From Alphaproteobacteria bacterium (GTDB taxonomy: Bacteria > Pseudomonadota > Alphaproteobacteria > Rhizobiales > Methyloligellaceae): a DNA stretch of 64,000 nucleotides. Made by a program: the position numbers and the translations under genes. Of this stretch, positions 56,697 through 64,000 are shown one piece after another. Where the stretch lies: positions 124,001 through 188,000 of the forward strand of contig VGDX01000002.1 in NCBI GenBank assembly GCA_016869535.1, written 5' to 3'. The notes under the pieces were generated by a model, which had not been told where the DNA came from, ran no database searches, and worked only from the letters and a program-made list of their open reading frames with translations. Each line of letters starts with the position of its first letter. Position 1 is the first letter of the stretch.

Positions 56697-56804
56697 GAGG
56701 AACCCGTCTCCAGCGACCGCCTTAGCCGCAATCTCCCGTTAAAATGTCCCCCCAGCAATTTCTCTATAAAGGTTTTGCCAAAACGATAAAAGACTTCCGG
56801 ACGA

Positions 56805-57857
56805 TCACAGTTCCTTGAACAAATCCACGATCTCGATGAGAGCGCGGGGTAACGGACTATTAAATCTTAGTAATGTGCCTGAGATCGGATGCACGAAGGC
56901 AAGATGTGCGGCGTGCAATGCCTGTCGACCGAGACTGGCAAGCTTGCTCTGCAATTTTCCTGAAAGCTTGCCGAGCTTCGACTTGAAGCCGCGCCCATAA
57001 AGCGGATCGCCGATCAGCGGATGACCTATATGGGCCAAATGGACACGCACCTGGTGCGTGCGTCCGGTTTCGAGGCGGCATTCGATCAGTGAGGCGACAG
57101 GCGCATTCTTGGGACCGAATCGCTCGAGCACGCGCCAATGCGTCACCGCCTTGCGGCCCTTGCCGGGAAGCACTGCCATCTTGGTGCGACTGGTGGCATG
57201 GCGGCCGATCGGTGCTTCGATCCTGCCATGCGGCAAATGCGGTGCGCCCCAAACCAGAGCGAGATAACCACGCTCGAAATCACCGGTGCGGCCATGATCG
57301 GCGAATTGCGCCGCCAGCCCGCGATGGGCTTGGTCGGTCTTGGCGACCACCATCAGGCCGCTCGTATCCTTGTCGAGCCGGTGCACGATGCCGGGCCGGG
57401 CCACGCCGCCGATGCCGGACAGGCTCTCGCCGCAATGAGCGATCAGCGCATTGACGAGAGTGCCGCGCGGATTGCCGGCGCCGGGATGCACCACGAGGCC
57501 GGCCGGCTTGTCGATGACGATAAGGGCGTCGTCCTCATAGATCACATCGAGCGGAATGGCTTCGCCACGGAGAGCGGTCTTGGCAGCGGGCGGCACGGCA
57601 AGCGCGAAGCGATCGCCCGATTTGACCCGATATTTCACCTCCTCTATGGTCGCGCCGCGCGACGTGACATGGCCTTCTCTGATCAAGGCCTGCACCCTGG
57701 TCCGGCTCAGTTGCGGCAAGAGATCGCTCAGGAAGCGGTCGAGCCTCTGGCCCTCATGTTCGGCATGGGCCTCCGCCGTGAGCCGCTCGGTGCGTGTTTC
57801 GGCGCGAGGCGTCTTGGCGCGAAGTGTCTTGGCGCGAAGTGTCTTGCTTGAGGTCAT
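56805..57857 (-). CDS. rluD: 23S rRNA pseudouridine synthase RluD-type
   Basis: 350 residues from ATG 57857. An S4-like RNA-binding domain (LDRFLSDLLPQLSRTRVQALI) precedes the RluA-family catalytic domain with HRLDKDTSGLMVVAK (catalytic Asp) and GRTHQVRVHL. The N-terminus starts with repeated LRAKT pentapeptides encoded by a minisatellite. Divergent, 11 bases from the DUF6476 gene. Confidence 0.94.
   Translation of the reverse strand: MTSSKTLRAKTLRAKTPRAETRTERLTAEAHAEHEGQRLDRFLSDLLPQLSRTRVQALIREGHVTSRGATIEEVKYRVKSGDRFALAVPPAAKTALRGEAIPLDVIYEDDALIVIDKPAGLVVHPGAGNPRGTLVNALIAHCGESLSGIGGVARPGIVHRLDKDTSGLMVVAKTDQAHRGLAAQFADHGRTGDFERGYLALVWGAPHLPHGRIEAPIGRHATSRTKMAVLPGKGRKAVTHWRVLERFGPKNAPVASLIECRLETGRTHQVRVHLAHIGHPLIGDPLYGRGFKSKLGKLSGKLQSKLASLGRQALHAAHLAFVHPISGTLLRFNSPLPRALIEIVDLFKEL
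57796..57840. repeat. 15-base minisatellite in the rluD 5' end
   Basis: GTCTTGGCGCGAAGT is repeated exactly at 57811-57825 and 57826-57840, with a degenerate copy (GTTTCGGCGCGAGGC) at 57796-57810 and a partial one from 57841. Read on the minus strand it encodes a five-residue repeat (LRAKT) at the RluD N-terminus. Confidence 0.85.
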
Positions 57858-57868
57858 GAGGTCTGACG

Positions 57869-58234
57869 ATGGCGGTGGCGAGCGAGCCTGACAATACACC
57901 GTTACCGGGCACTGTATTCACCCCGCGCCAGGTGCGGATGCTCAAGATCGCCGTGATCGTGATGGGGATTGCGCTCGTCGGCGGCTTCGCCCTCGTGCTT
58001 GCCACCATGGTGTATCAGGCGTCGCGAATCGCCAATGAGAGCCCGGGGAAGGCCTCCGTCCCGGCCGGTATGGACGCCGAACTGGCCATTCCGCCCGACG
58101 CGACTGTCACCTCGCTCGCACTTGATGGCGACCGCATCGCTCTCCATCTTCAGTCGAGCGCGGGCGCCGAAATCGCCGTGATCGACCTCAAGACCGGCCA
58201 GGTCCTGTCTCGCGTCAGGCTCAAGAGCCGATAA
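57869..58234 (+). CDS. DUF6476 membrane protein
   Basis: 121 residues. One membrane helix (MLKIAVIVMGIALVGGFALVL) after a short N-terminus, then a periplasmic beta-rich tail (PPDATVTSLALDGDRIALHL). This family sits next to rluD in many Hyphomicrobiales. Function unknown; it may act in the envelope. A GAGG ribosome site precedes ATG 57869. Confidence 0.85.
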   Translation: MAVASEPDNTPLPGTVFTPRQVRMLKIAVIVMGIALVGGFALVLATMVYQASRIANESPGKASVPAGMDAELAIPPDATVTSLALDGDRIALHLQSSAGAEIAVIDLKTGQVLSRVRLKSR

Positions 58235-58293
58235 GCCTTGATCGCCTTCCGGACGGCAAGCTATAGCTTCTGTCCGCTGAATTTCCGCGCCAC

Positions 58294-58369
58294 GCCCCCT
58301 TCGTCTAGTGGCCCAGGACGCCGGCCTCTCACGCCGGAAACAGGGGTTCGAAACCCCTAGGGGGCGCCA
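58294..58369 (+). tRNA. tRNA-Glu (CUC)
   Basis: 76 bases including encoded CCA. The acceptor stem is GCCCCCT (58294-58300) with AGGGGGC (58359-58365), discriminator G and CCA. The anticodon loop CTCTCAC lies between stems CCGGC and GCCGG, giving anticodon CUC, with a T arm of CAGGGGTTCGAAACCCCT. All four arms pair. Confidence 0.97.
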
Positions 58370-58376
58370 CTCTTTC

Positions 58377-59213
58377 CTAGTTGCCGAAGATGCCCCTGAA
58401 GGGACCGTCTCCGCCAAACAGGCCGGGGCGCTTGCGCGTTTGCGCCGGCTCGGCGGTGTCGGCAGTGGTCTGAGTCTCTTTTTTGGTTGCTTTCGGCTTC
58501 GGCGCGGCCGGCTCGGTGACACGCGTTCGGCCGGCGGTGCCTGGCTGCGACCGTGATGGCGCAGTCGCGCTAGGCGCGCTCGGTGGCTCCGCCAGCGCGG
58601 CCGCATTGATCCAGCCGCTCGCACCGCTCACCACGTCCTTGATTTGCGCGAAGTCTCCTTGGCGGCCAATGACACGGAACTGCCGGCCGGCCGGGAAGCC
58701 ATACATGACGGAAGCCGTCGCGGACGGATCGGACAGAACTTCGACGGGGCGCCTGGAAACGAGGATCATGCCTTCGTCCGGAAGATCTGGCTGCCCGGCC
58801 TGATCCATCGCGTCGCTCGCCCCAGGCTCTGTCTGATCGAGGTTCTCGCCCGGTTGATCAGTCTGTTCCTGAGGTGTTGCATCCTGTGCGGGCGTTACGG
58901 TCTTGGGAACGGATTCAGCCGGCGCAACTTCAGGTGCTGGGGCAGATGGCGCGGGCGTTGTGGCGGCAGACGGTTCCGGCCTTGTGGCGTCAGGCGAGGC
59001 GGGCGCCTGAATCGTCGGCGCCTTCTGGCCTGAGTCCGGCTCGCCGGAAAAGAGACCCGAACGCAGAACCAGGCCCCCGGCAAGGAACAGCACGACGGCG
59101 GCGAAGAACGCGACCCGTTTCGTAAAGAAAGCGCCGTGCTGCGAAAAAAAATCACCGAGTTTCGAAGAGACATCGCCCTTCGACAAGGACTTCCACGGTA
59201 TCTTTACGGCCAT
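58377..59213 (-). CDS. Membrane-anchored SH3-domain protein
   Basis: 278 residues from ATG 59213; an upstream frame to 59447 is not conserved. One membrane helix (VAFFAAVVLFLAGGLVL) near residue 40, a long Pro/Ala/Glu/Thr linker (about 60-145), then a bacterial SH3 domain (VEVLSDPSATASVMYGF and SGWINAAAL) and a basic tail. Likely binds peptidoglycan from the inner membrane; target not known. Confidence 0.75.
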   Translation of the reverse strand: MAVKIPWKSLSKGDVSSKLGDFFSQHGAFFTKRVAFFAAVVLFLAGGLVLRSGLFSGEPDSGQKAPTIQAPASPDATRPEPSAATTPAPSAPAPEVAPAESVPKTVTPAQDATPQEQTDQPGENLDQTEPGASDAMDQAGQPDLPDEGMILVSRRPVEVLSDPSATASVMYGFPAGRQFRVIGRQGDFAQIKDVVSGASGWINAAALAEPPSAPSATAPSRSQPGTAGRTRVTEPAAPKPKATKKETQTTADTAEPAQTRKRPGLFGGDGPFRGIFGN

Positions 59214-59353
59214 ATCCCAATAATGGCATAGGAGGGGCCTTCGTTCCACAATGCGTTGCGCGTTAAACAAAATGGCGCCGCTGTGGCCGGCAAGCGACAG
59301 AGTTCCACGCAGATTCGTTGCATAATGGTGTCCCATCGCGCGGGGGGCGAACC

Positions 59354-60073
59354 GTGCAGAAAGAGATTCTGGTAGCGGCCACATTGATCGCGCTGGCAAG
59401 TCCGGCGAGCGCCGCCGGACTTGAACACTCCATTTCCGATCACCCACCGGCTTGGAGTTGGACAGGCTGCTACGCAGGTGTCCATGCTGGCGGCTTCTTC
59501 GGCCATCAGCACTGGGTCAATCAAACGGTAGGCGGGGATTTCTTCGGCTTCTCGCTCGGCGAGCACAATCAGGACGGCGTGATCGCCGGAATTCAAGGCG
59601 GTTGCGATTATCAGACCGGCGGCGGCATCGTGATCGGCGTCCAGGGCAGCTATGCCTGGACCGATGCCGAGGGGCGCCATGCCAGCGCGCGGGAGACGGG
59701 CGTTTTCTATCACAGCGACGCCGATTCGCTCGCCTCCGTCACGGGACGCGTCGGTTATGCGTTCGATCGTTTCATGGGCTACGCCACGGCTGGGGCTGCC
59801 TGGCAGCGTGACGACTATTGGGCGACGACGACCATCCTCGGCACCGCCTACCGCGCGAGCGACACGCGCTCAGGATGGACTGTCGGCGGCGGCGGTGAAT
59901 ATGCGCTCACCGATCGTCTGTCCGCCTTTGTCGAATATAGTTACTACGATTTCGGCGACCCCAAGATCGGCTTGACGCCGCAAATTGCCGGATTGCGCCA
60001 CGCCGCGGTCGATCTCGATGAGACCACGAATGTCGTGCGCGCCGGACTCAACCTTCGCTTCGGCGGCCGGTGA
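59354..60073 (+). CDS. Outer-membrane porin-like protein (Omp25/31 family)
   Basis: 239 residues from GTG 59354 preceded by GGGGGG. Signal peptide about 1-20 (ASA). Eight-stranded barrel pattern: WTGCYAGVHAGGFFG, GVIAGIQGGCDYQ, GRVGYAFDRFMGYATAGAAW, SAFVEYSYYDFG, VVRAGLNLRFGGR. This is the Omp25/RopB/Omp31 family of small alphaproteobacterial surface proteins. Confidence 0.9.
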   Translation: MQKEILVAATLIALASPASAAGLEHSISDHPPAWSWTGCYAGVHAGGFFGHQHWVNQTVGGDFFGFSLGEHNQDGVIAGIQGGCDYQTGGGIVIGVQGSYAWTDAEGRHASARETGVFYHSDADSLASVTGRVGYAFDRFMGYATAGAAWQRDDYWATTTILGTAYRASDTRSGWTVGGGGEYALTDRLSAFVEYSYYDFGDPKIGLTPQIAGLRHAAVDLDETTNVVRAGLNLRFGGR

Positions 60074-60079
60074 GAAGGG

Positions 60080-60208
60080 TCACAACAGCGACAGACCGAG
60101 ATTCATCACACCCGTCACGATCAGGCCCGCGAAGACAAGCACGATGCCTAGCATCACGGCGAGCACGATGGCGATCGTCTTCCACGGGGTCTGTGATGGA
60201 TGGTGCAT
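60080..60208 (-). CDS. Very small single-helix membrane protein
   Basis: 42 residues from ATG 60208 (GGAAG upstream). Starts MHHPSQTPWKTIAI and is mainly one helix (LAVMLGIVLVFAGLIVTGVM). Below the size cut-offs of most callers. Too short for family assignment; the ribosome site and helix support it. Confidence 0.5.
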   Translation of the reverse strand: MHHPSQTPWKTIAIVLAVMLGIVLVFAGLIVTGVMNLGLSLL

Positions 60209-60227
60209 AGCGGCTTCCGGAACTGGG

Positions 60228-61436
60228 TTAATTCGCCCAATCCGGCGGGACCTTCTTCCAGGCATTCCCGCTCTGCACGAGCTGGTAGCCCACCTCGAAG
60301 AGCTTTCCCATGTAAACCGGATCGAAGGCCTGGGTGCTCGTATCGGGGAAGTCACCGGGAATATAGATGAGGTTGAAATCCATGCCGTTCCGCTTGGTGA
60401 ACATGTAAAGCTGGTAAAGGTCCCCGATACCCTGGTTCTTGATCAGGGTCGATATCGACCGGCCGGCGATCGAGAGCGTGCGCGGTTTCACAGCCTTAAA
60501 TTCTGGATCGACGCGGCCGTTGCGGATGATGTAGGTGCGGCGGATAGGCTTGACGCTCAGTGTCGGGTCGATGTTCTTCGTCATGAATTGCGTCGGAATG
60601 AGAAAAACCTCGCGCGTTGTTCCGCCATCCACATGCATCTCCTCGTAAACGCTGCCGTTCGCGGCAACCTCCACGAAGCCGGGCGGGAATACGGCGGGTA
60701 TGGCGGCGGAGGCGAGAAGGACTTTGCGGAACAGCTCAAGGGATCCCGGATGACCGCTCACGGCGATCTGTCCCATATCCCAGACAACGGGACGTTGCGC
60801 GTCGAGATTGGTGGTGCCGATGAGCAGCCGGCGGCCTTTCCTGTGTTCGGCCGCCACCTCTTGCAGGAAGCCGTCACTGACATAATGGGCGACGACTTTT
60901 GCCAAAGGCGCATTGCTCGCAAGCGATTCTCCGCCGAGCAGGCCTCTGACCGGCCGCATGATGGCAATATCTTTCGTGGTCGACTCGGTGAAGACCTGCC
61001 TTAACGCCTCGTCGTAGCGAGGCCCGAGAAAGGCAAAGGGCGCGGTCAGCGCGCCGGTGCTCACACCCGTGACCACGTCAAACTCAGGCCTGGTGCCTTT
61101 CGCGGTCCAGCCGGCAAGAACGCCCGCGCCAAAGGCGCCATCGCTGCCGCCCCCCGATAGGGCAAGGAAATTTACAACCGGCCGGCCTCCGGACTTGGAC
61201 ATGTGACGCCCAGACGCGCGGACCTGCGCCCACTTTTCCTTGACCAGGGCATCGGCGTGGGGAGGAAGTTCGTCCCCCCAGAAGCGAATGCGCTCGTGGC
61301 CCATACCCACAACGGTCGCTTCGTTTTCGAACCCGATCGGAACCGGATTTCGAGACGACATCGATCCGCAGGCGGCAAGGCTCAGCGCCACCGCTCCGCA
61401 CCAGACCAGGCGATTTAAGCCGATTGCCCGCACCAT
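60228..61436 (-). CDS. Patatin-like phospholipase lipoprotein
   Basis: 402 residues from ATG 61436 (AAGGGGG upstream). Lipobox SLAAC in the N-terminus makes it an envelope lipoprotein. The patatin catalytic dyad is seen as GVSTGA (Ser) and HVDGGT (Asp), with SGGGSDGAFGAGVLAG as oxyanion loop. Lipid acyl hydrolase; substrate and membrane side unknown. Confidence 0.9.
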   Translation of the reverse strand: MVRAIGLNRLVWCGAVALSLAACGSMSSRNPVPIGFENEATVVGMGHERIRFWGDELPPHADALVKEKWAQVRASGRHMSKSGGRPVVNFLALSGGGSDGAFGAGVLAGWTAKGTRPEFDVVTGVSTGALTAPFAFLGPRYDEALRQVFTESTTKDIAIMRPVRGLLGGESLASNAPLAKVVAHYVSDGFLQEVAAEHRKGRRLLIGTTNLDAQRPVVWDMGQIAVSGHPGSLELFRKVLLASAAIPAVFPPGFVEVAANGSVYEEMHVDGGTTREVFLIPTQFMTKNIDPTLSVKPIRRTYIIRNGRVDPEFKAVKPRTLSIAGRSISTLIKNQGIGDLYQLYMFTKRNGMDFNLIYIPGDFPDTSTQAFDPVYMGKLFEVGYQLVQSGNAWKKVPPDWAN

Positions 61437-61610
61437 AACCCCCTTTGGGCGCAAGCTTATCTACCATGAATCAGGCCCTGTCAGCAGTGGCAGCTTGCCC
61501 ATTTCAGACCCTCTTGTGATCTTTTCCGGCAAAGGTGATCCTGAGGGAGGAGACCAAATCCACCGTTTCCTCATCGCCAGAAATTCCCCGCCATATGGGA
61601 GGTAGCTCAG

Positions 61611-63182
61611 ATGAAGTCATTTGATGTGTTGTCGGCTGGCGTCCTGACAGCCGGGCTCGTATTCGCTAGCGATGCGGCGCTCGCGCAATCTCCGCCGCGG
61701 AAGCCGAACGTCGTGGTCATCATGACCGACGATATCGGCTGGGGCGATCTCGGTTCCTATGGAGGCGGCGCCATGCGTGGCGCGCCGACCGCCAACCTCG
61801 ATCGGCTCGCCTCCGAAGGCATGCGCTTCGTGAATTATTATGGACAGGCGAGTTGCACCGCAGGCCGCGCTTCGTTCATCACCGGCCGCATACCGATCAG
61901 GACCTCGCTCTCGGCGGTGCTGGCGCCGGGCGATCCCAACGGCCTGACGAACGAAACGCCGACCATCGCGCAATTTCTGAAAGAAGCAGGCTACACCACC
62001 GTGCAGCTCGGCAAGTGGCATCTCGGGGACAAGGACAAGAACTTCCCGACGTCGAACGGCTTCGACGAGATGTATCACATGCTGCCCTATTACGCGGGCG
62101 TCTATGCCTATGACGACCTCAAGCTGCACCCGAACTTCCCGGTCAACGATCCGTATTTCATGAAAGTGTGGAACGAGGCCGCCGTGCTGTCGGAGTTCGA
62201 GGGCAAAGCGGGCGAGGCGCCGAAAGTGGTCAAGAAGAAATTCGGCTTTGATGATCTCGCCACAATCGACGACGAGATGCGCGAGACGGCGGTCAACTGG
62301 ATCAAGGATCACGCCAAGGACGACAAGCCCTTCTTCATGTATCTGAACTTCGAGAAGTGCCACAACCCGAACAATCCGTCGCCGCGCTGGAAAGGCAAGT
62401 CGCCAGGCGGCGGCACCTATCTCGACGCGCTCATGGAAGTCGATGACAATTCGGGACAGGTGGTGCAGGCGATACGAGACGCCGGCATCGCCGAGAACAC
62501 ACTGGTGATCTGGACCACCGACAATGGTGCCTGGGTCGATGCCTGGCCGGATGCTGGCTACACGCCCTTCCGCGGCGAGAAGGGCTCGTCCTACGAAGGC
62601 GGATTCCGCGTTCCGGCCATCGCCTGGTGGCCCGGCAAGATCAAGCCCGGCACCGTCAATATGGACATGTGGTCCCACATGGATTGGTGGCCGACAGTCG
62701 GCAAGCTTGCCGGACTCGAGCCGCCGCCGCGCGAGTGGAAGGACAATGAGGGCAAGCCGATCATCTTCGACGGAATCGATCTCAGCGACTCATTGCTCGG
62801 TACGGGACCCGGAAAGCGCGACACGTTCATCTATTTCAACGACATGACGTTCGGCGGCGTGAGGGTCAAGAACTTCAAAAGCCTCTATACGGCCAAAGAT
62901 ATCTGGCTTGGGCCGGAGCTCAATCTCAAGATTCCAGCGGTTTATGATCTGTTGTGGGATCCAGGCGAGCAATACGACATCGTATTCAACGGCGCCGCGC
63001 CGACGGCGGGCCAGCTAAAAACGTCGCCGGGCCGCTATTCGGGACAGGATAATGGCTGGATCGGCCTTTACATCACGCCGGTCACCGATCAATTCTGGGC
63101 CGAGCTGAAAACCCACCCGAACATTCCGTACATACCGTTTGGTGCGGGTGGTTTTATGAGCATCCCGGGAGAGTATCGCTAG
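61611..63182 (+). CDS. Type I sulfatase (arylsulfatase-like)
   Basis: 523 residues, signal peptide about 1-25 (ALAQ). Metal site MTDDIGWGDLGSY (Asp40-Asp41), then CTAGRASFITGR with Cys82 to be converted to formylglycine, LGKWHLG and TTDNGAW later. GGGAGG precedes ATG 61611. No formylglycine-generating enzyme gene is in the window; modification must be supplied elsewhere. Substrate unknown. Confidence 0.93.
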   Translation: MKSFDVLSAGVLTAGLVFASDAALAQSPPRKPNVVVIMTDDIGWGDLGSYGGGAMRGAPTANLDRLASEGMRFVNYYGQASCTAGRASFITGRIPIRTSLSAVLAPGDPNGLTNETPTIAQFLKEAGYTTVQLGKWHLGDKDKNFPTSNGFDEMYHMLPYYAGVYAYDDLKLHPNFPVNDPYFMKVWNEAAVLSEFEGKAGEAPKVVKKKFGFDDLATIDDEMRETAVNWIKDHAKDDKPFFMYLNFEKCHNPNNPSPRWKGKSPGGGTYLDALMEVDDNSGQVVQAIRDAGIAENTLVIWTTDNGAWVDAWPDAGYTPFRGEKGSSYEGGFRVPAIAWWPGKIKPGTVNMDMWSHMDWWPTVGKLAGLEPPPREWKDNEGKPIIFDGIDLSDSLLGTGPGKRDTFIYFNDMTFGGVRVKNFKSLYTAKDIWLGPELNLKIPAVYDLLWDPGEQYDIVFNGAAPTAGQLKTSPGRYSGQDNGWIGLYITPVTDQFWAELKTHPNIPYIPFGAGGFMSIPGEYR

Positions 63183-63193
63183 AGGGATTATTC

Positions 63194-63232
63194 GGCAGCG
63201 AGCGCCAGGTTGGCGTTCGCTGCCGCCTTTTT
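63194..63232 (+). terminator. Terminator after the sulfatase gene
   Basis: GGCAGCGA-GCGCCA and TGGCGT-TCGCTGCC (63194-63224) form a stem of about 14 pairs with a three-base loop, followed by GCCTTTTT (63225-63232). A convincing rho-independent terminator 12 bases after the sulfatase stop. Confidence 0.9.
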
Positions 63233-63692
63233 GGAAACTGGTCTACTCGTCGACTGAGCAAATCCCTCATCAGGTGCCCAGTCTCTTGCCATTTATCTGA
63301 CGAGTGTTGCCCGGCTGCTCTATCGCTCCTGCGACATTAAGCCTACCCTCGACAGGTCTTGCGAATCAGCCTTTCGCGGTGCAATATCGCAGATGCGAAT
63401 AGCGGTTCGGCGTTTGGTGCGTGCCAAGCCGCGGCAACCAGGCGATTTGGACCGGCAAATGCGGCTCAAAAGCAAAGAGTTAGGGACAGTTTGTAGGAGC
63501 GTTTGGCCCAATCGGCCTCACGTAAGCGTCATCGGTCGCTCTGCAACCAATCAGCTCTTTTCGCGTTGCACCATAAATGGGAAATATTTCCTGGAAATAA
63601 TCCTAGGGTTGAGGAGTTAGGGAAGGAAATACCAGTCCCTTATGGGACACTGAGGAAGGGCTGAGCAACTCTAACGAAAGGGTCACGAACCC
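63233..63692. other. Gene-free spacer near the right edge
   Basis: No credible gene in 460 bases. AT-richer patches are at 63560-63640, and repeats of GGAAGG and GGGAAGG occur near 63620. It may include the promoter of the small gene pair that follows. Confidence 0.4.
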
Positions 63693-63833
63693 ATGATTGA
63701 GCTCACCCTTGCCGCCACGGCCGGCCTACAGGTCGAAGCCGTGAAGCAGCCGCCCACGGCGCCGCCTCAAAAGCTCGTCGCCCAAATCTTCATATTGAAG
63801 CAAATACTGACCGGAGCGGGGGACCTGACATGA
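63693..63833 (+). CDS. Short upstream member of an overlapping gene pair
   Basis: 46 residues from ATG 63693, ending in a TGA that overlaps the next ATG (ATGA). Pro-rich middle (KQPPTAPPQKL). No domain. The overlap and a shared strand suggest a coupled small protein or a leader peptide. Confidence 0.45.
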   Translation: MIELTLAATAGLQVEAVKQPPTAPPQKLVAQIFILKQILTGAGDLT

Positions 63834-64000
63834 TCACCATGCCAGCAGCCATCGTGCTCATCGTCTGCAAGACCGTCGTCGCCGGTCCGGGAGACGGGAA
63901 CTCCGCTTACACCAAGGCCGAGAGCCGGGAATGGGCCGTCGAGAATTCGATGATGGTCTGCCGCCGGCAAGTGATACCGATTCACGACACGGCTGCGGAT
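63830..64000 (+). CDS. Partial unknown protein running off the window
   Basis: 57 codons stay open to the end. Starts MITMPAAIVLIVCKTVVAG, then SAYTKAESREWAVENSMMVC, with three Cys. I recall proteins with a similar start in other Hyphomicrobiales, but no function is assigned. Cut by the right edge. Confidence 0.55.
   Translation, partial: MITMPAAIVLIVCKTVVAGPGDGNSAYTKAESREWAVENSMMVCRRQVIPIHDTAAD

Overview
The window is a 64 kb piece of a GC-rich alphaproteobacterial chromosome, most likely from the order Hyphomicrobiales (Rhizobiales). The evidence is the ruvCAB-ybgC-tolQRAB-pal-tilS-ftsH-folP-glmM gene string, a DUF4164-zapA-6S RNA-metallophosphoesterase string, the TIGR01365-type SerC, an RpoH with alphaproteobacterial features, a DUF6476 gene beside rluD, and an Omp25/31-like porin. 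Genus cannot be fixed from the sequence alone. There is no CRISPR array, intact insertion sequence or prophage. The only clear signs of mobility or decay are a type II toxin-antitoxin pair and a histidine-kinase remnant.

Layout. 1-5.8 kb: housekeeping genes suhB (cut by the window edge), efp, a Sel1-repeat protein, a divergent ThiE-like protein, DUF4164, zapA, a 6S RNA gene with a clear closing stem, a YmdB-like phosphoesterase, a small protein and yebC. 5.8-10.2 kb: accessory genes lying between yebC and ruvC, namely diacylglycerol kinase, a family 2 glycosyltransferase, a kinase remnant, a small exported protein, a Crp/Fnr regulator and two unknown proteins. 10.2-27.6 kb: recombination (ruvCAB), the Tol-Pal envelope machine, tRNA modification (tilS), FtsH with an RpoH-like promoter, a HicAB-like pair, folate and peptidoglycan-precursor genes (folP, glmM), serC, purA and a dehydrogenase.

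26.8-36.8 kb: a run of redox enzymes (two short-chain dehydrogenases, two VAO-type flavin oxidases, one flavin monooxygenase) with an FNR/FixK-like site in one divergent spacer, plus an EmrAB-type efflux pair preceded by a small coupled membrane protein. 36.8-38.7 kb: a TPP riboswitch directly on thiC, with its P1 stem covering the probable ribosome binding site. 38.7-45.6 kb: mostly exported proteins: a trypsin-fold protease, MsrB, a von Willebrand A protein, a PBP4-type D,D-carboxypeptidase, a glycine-rich protein and a large protein with an NlpC/P60-like Cys-His arrangement. Then comes a 516-base gene-free stretch rich in perfect hairpins.

46-64 kb: DUF2188, fatty acid desaturase, a pirin/TetR divergent pair with two near-identical 20-base sites, two adjacent proteins sharing the same C-terminal SPOR-like module (one with a lytic transglycosylase domain), a Met/His-rich outer-membrane protein with a DUF2946 protein (possible copper handling), CorA, a small repeat protein with an EcfG-like promoter, chromate transporter, hydrolase, rpoH, rluD, tRNA-Glu(CUC), an SH3 protein, a porin, a patatin lipoprotein, a type I sulfatase, and an overlapping small-gene pair running off the right edge.

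Themes: envelope maintenance (Tol-Pal, GlmM, PBP4, lytic transglycosylase, FtsH, DgkA) and stress control (RpoH and its likely target FtsH, possible EcfG, FNR and TetR sites). No single locus is demonstrably a new system. The best candidates for something undescribed are the exported-enzyme block at 38.7-45.6 kb, the duplicated SPOR-like pair, and the hairpin-rich gap at 45.6-46.1 kb.
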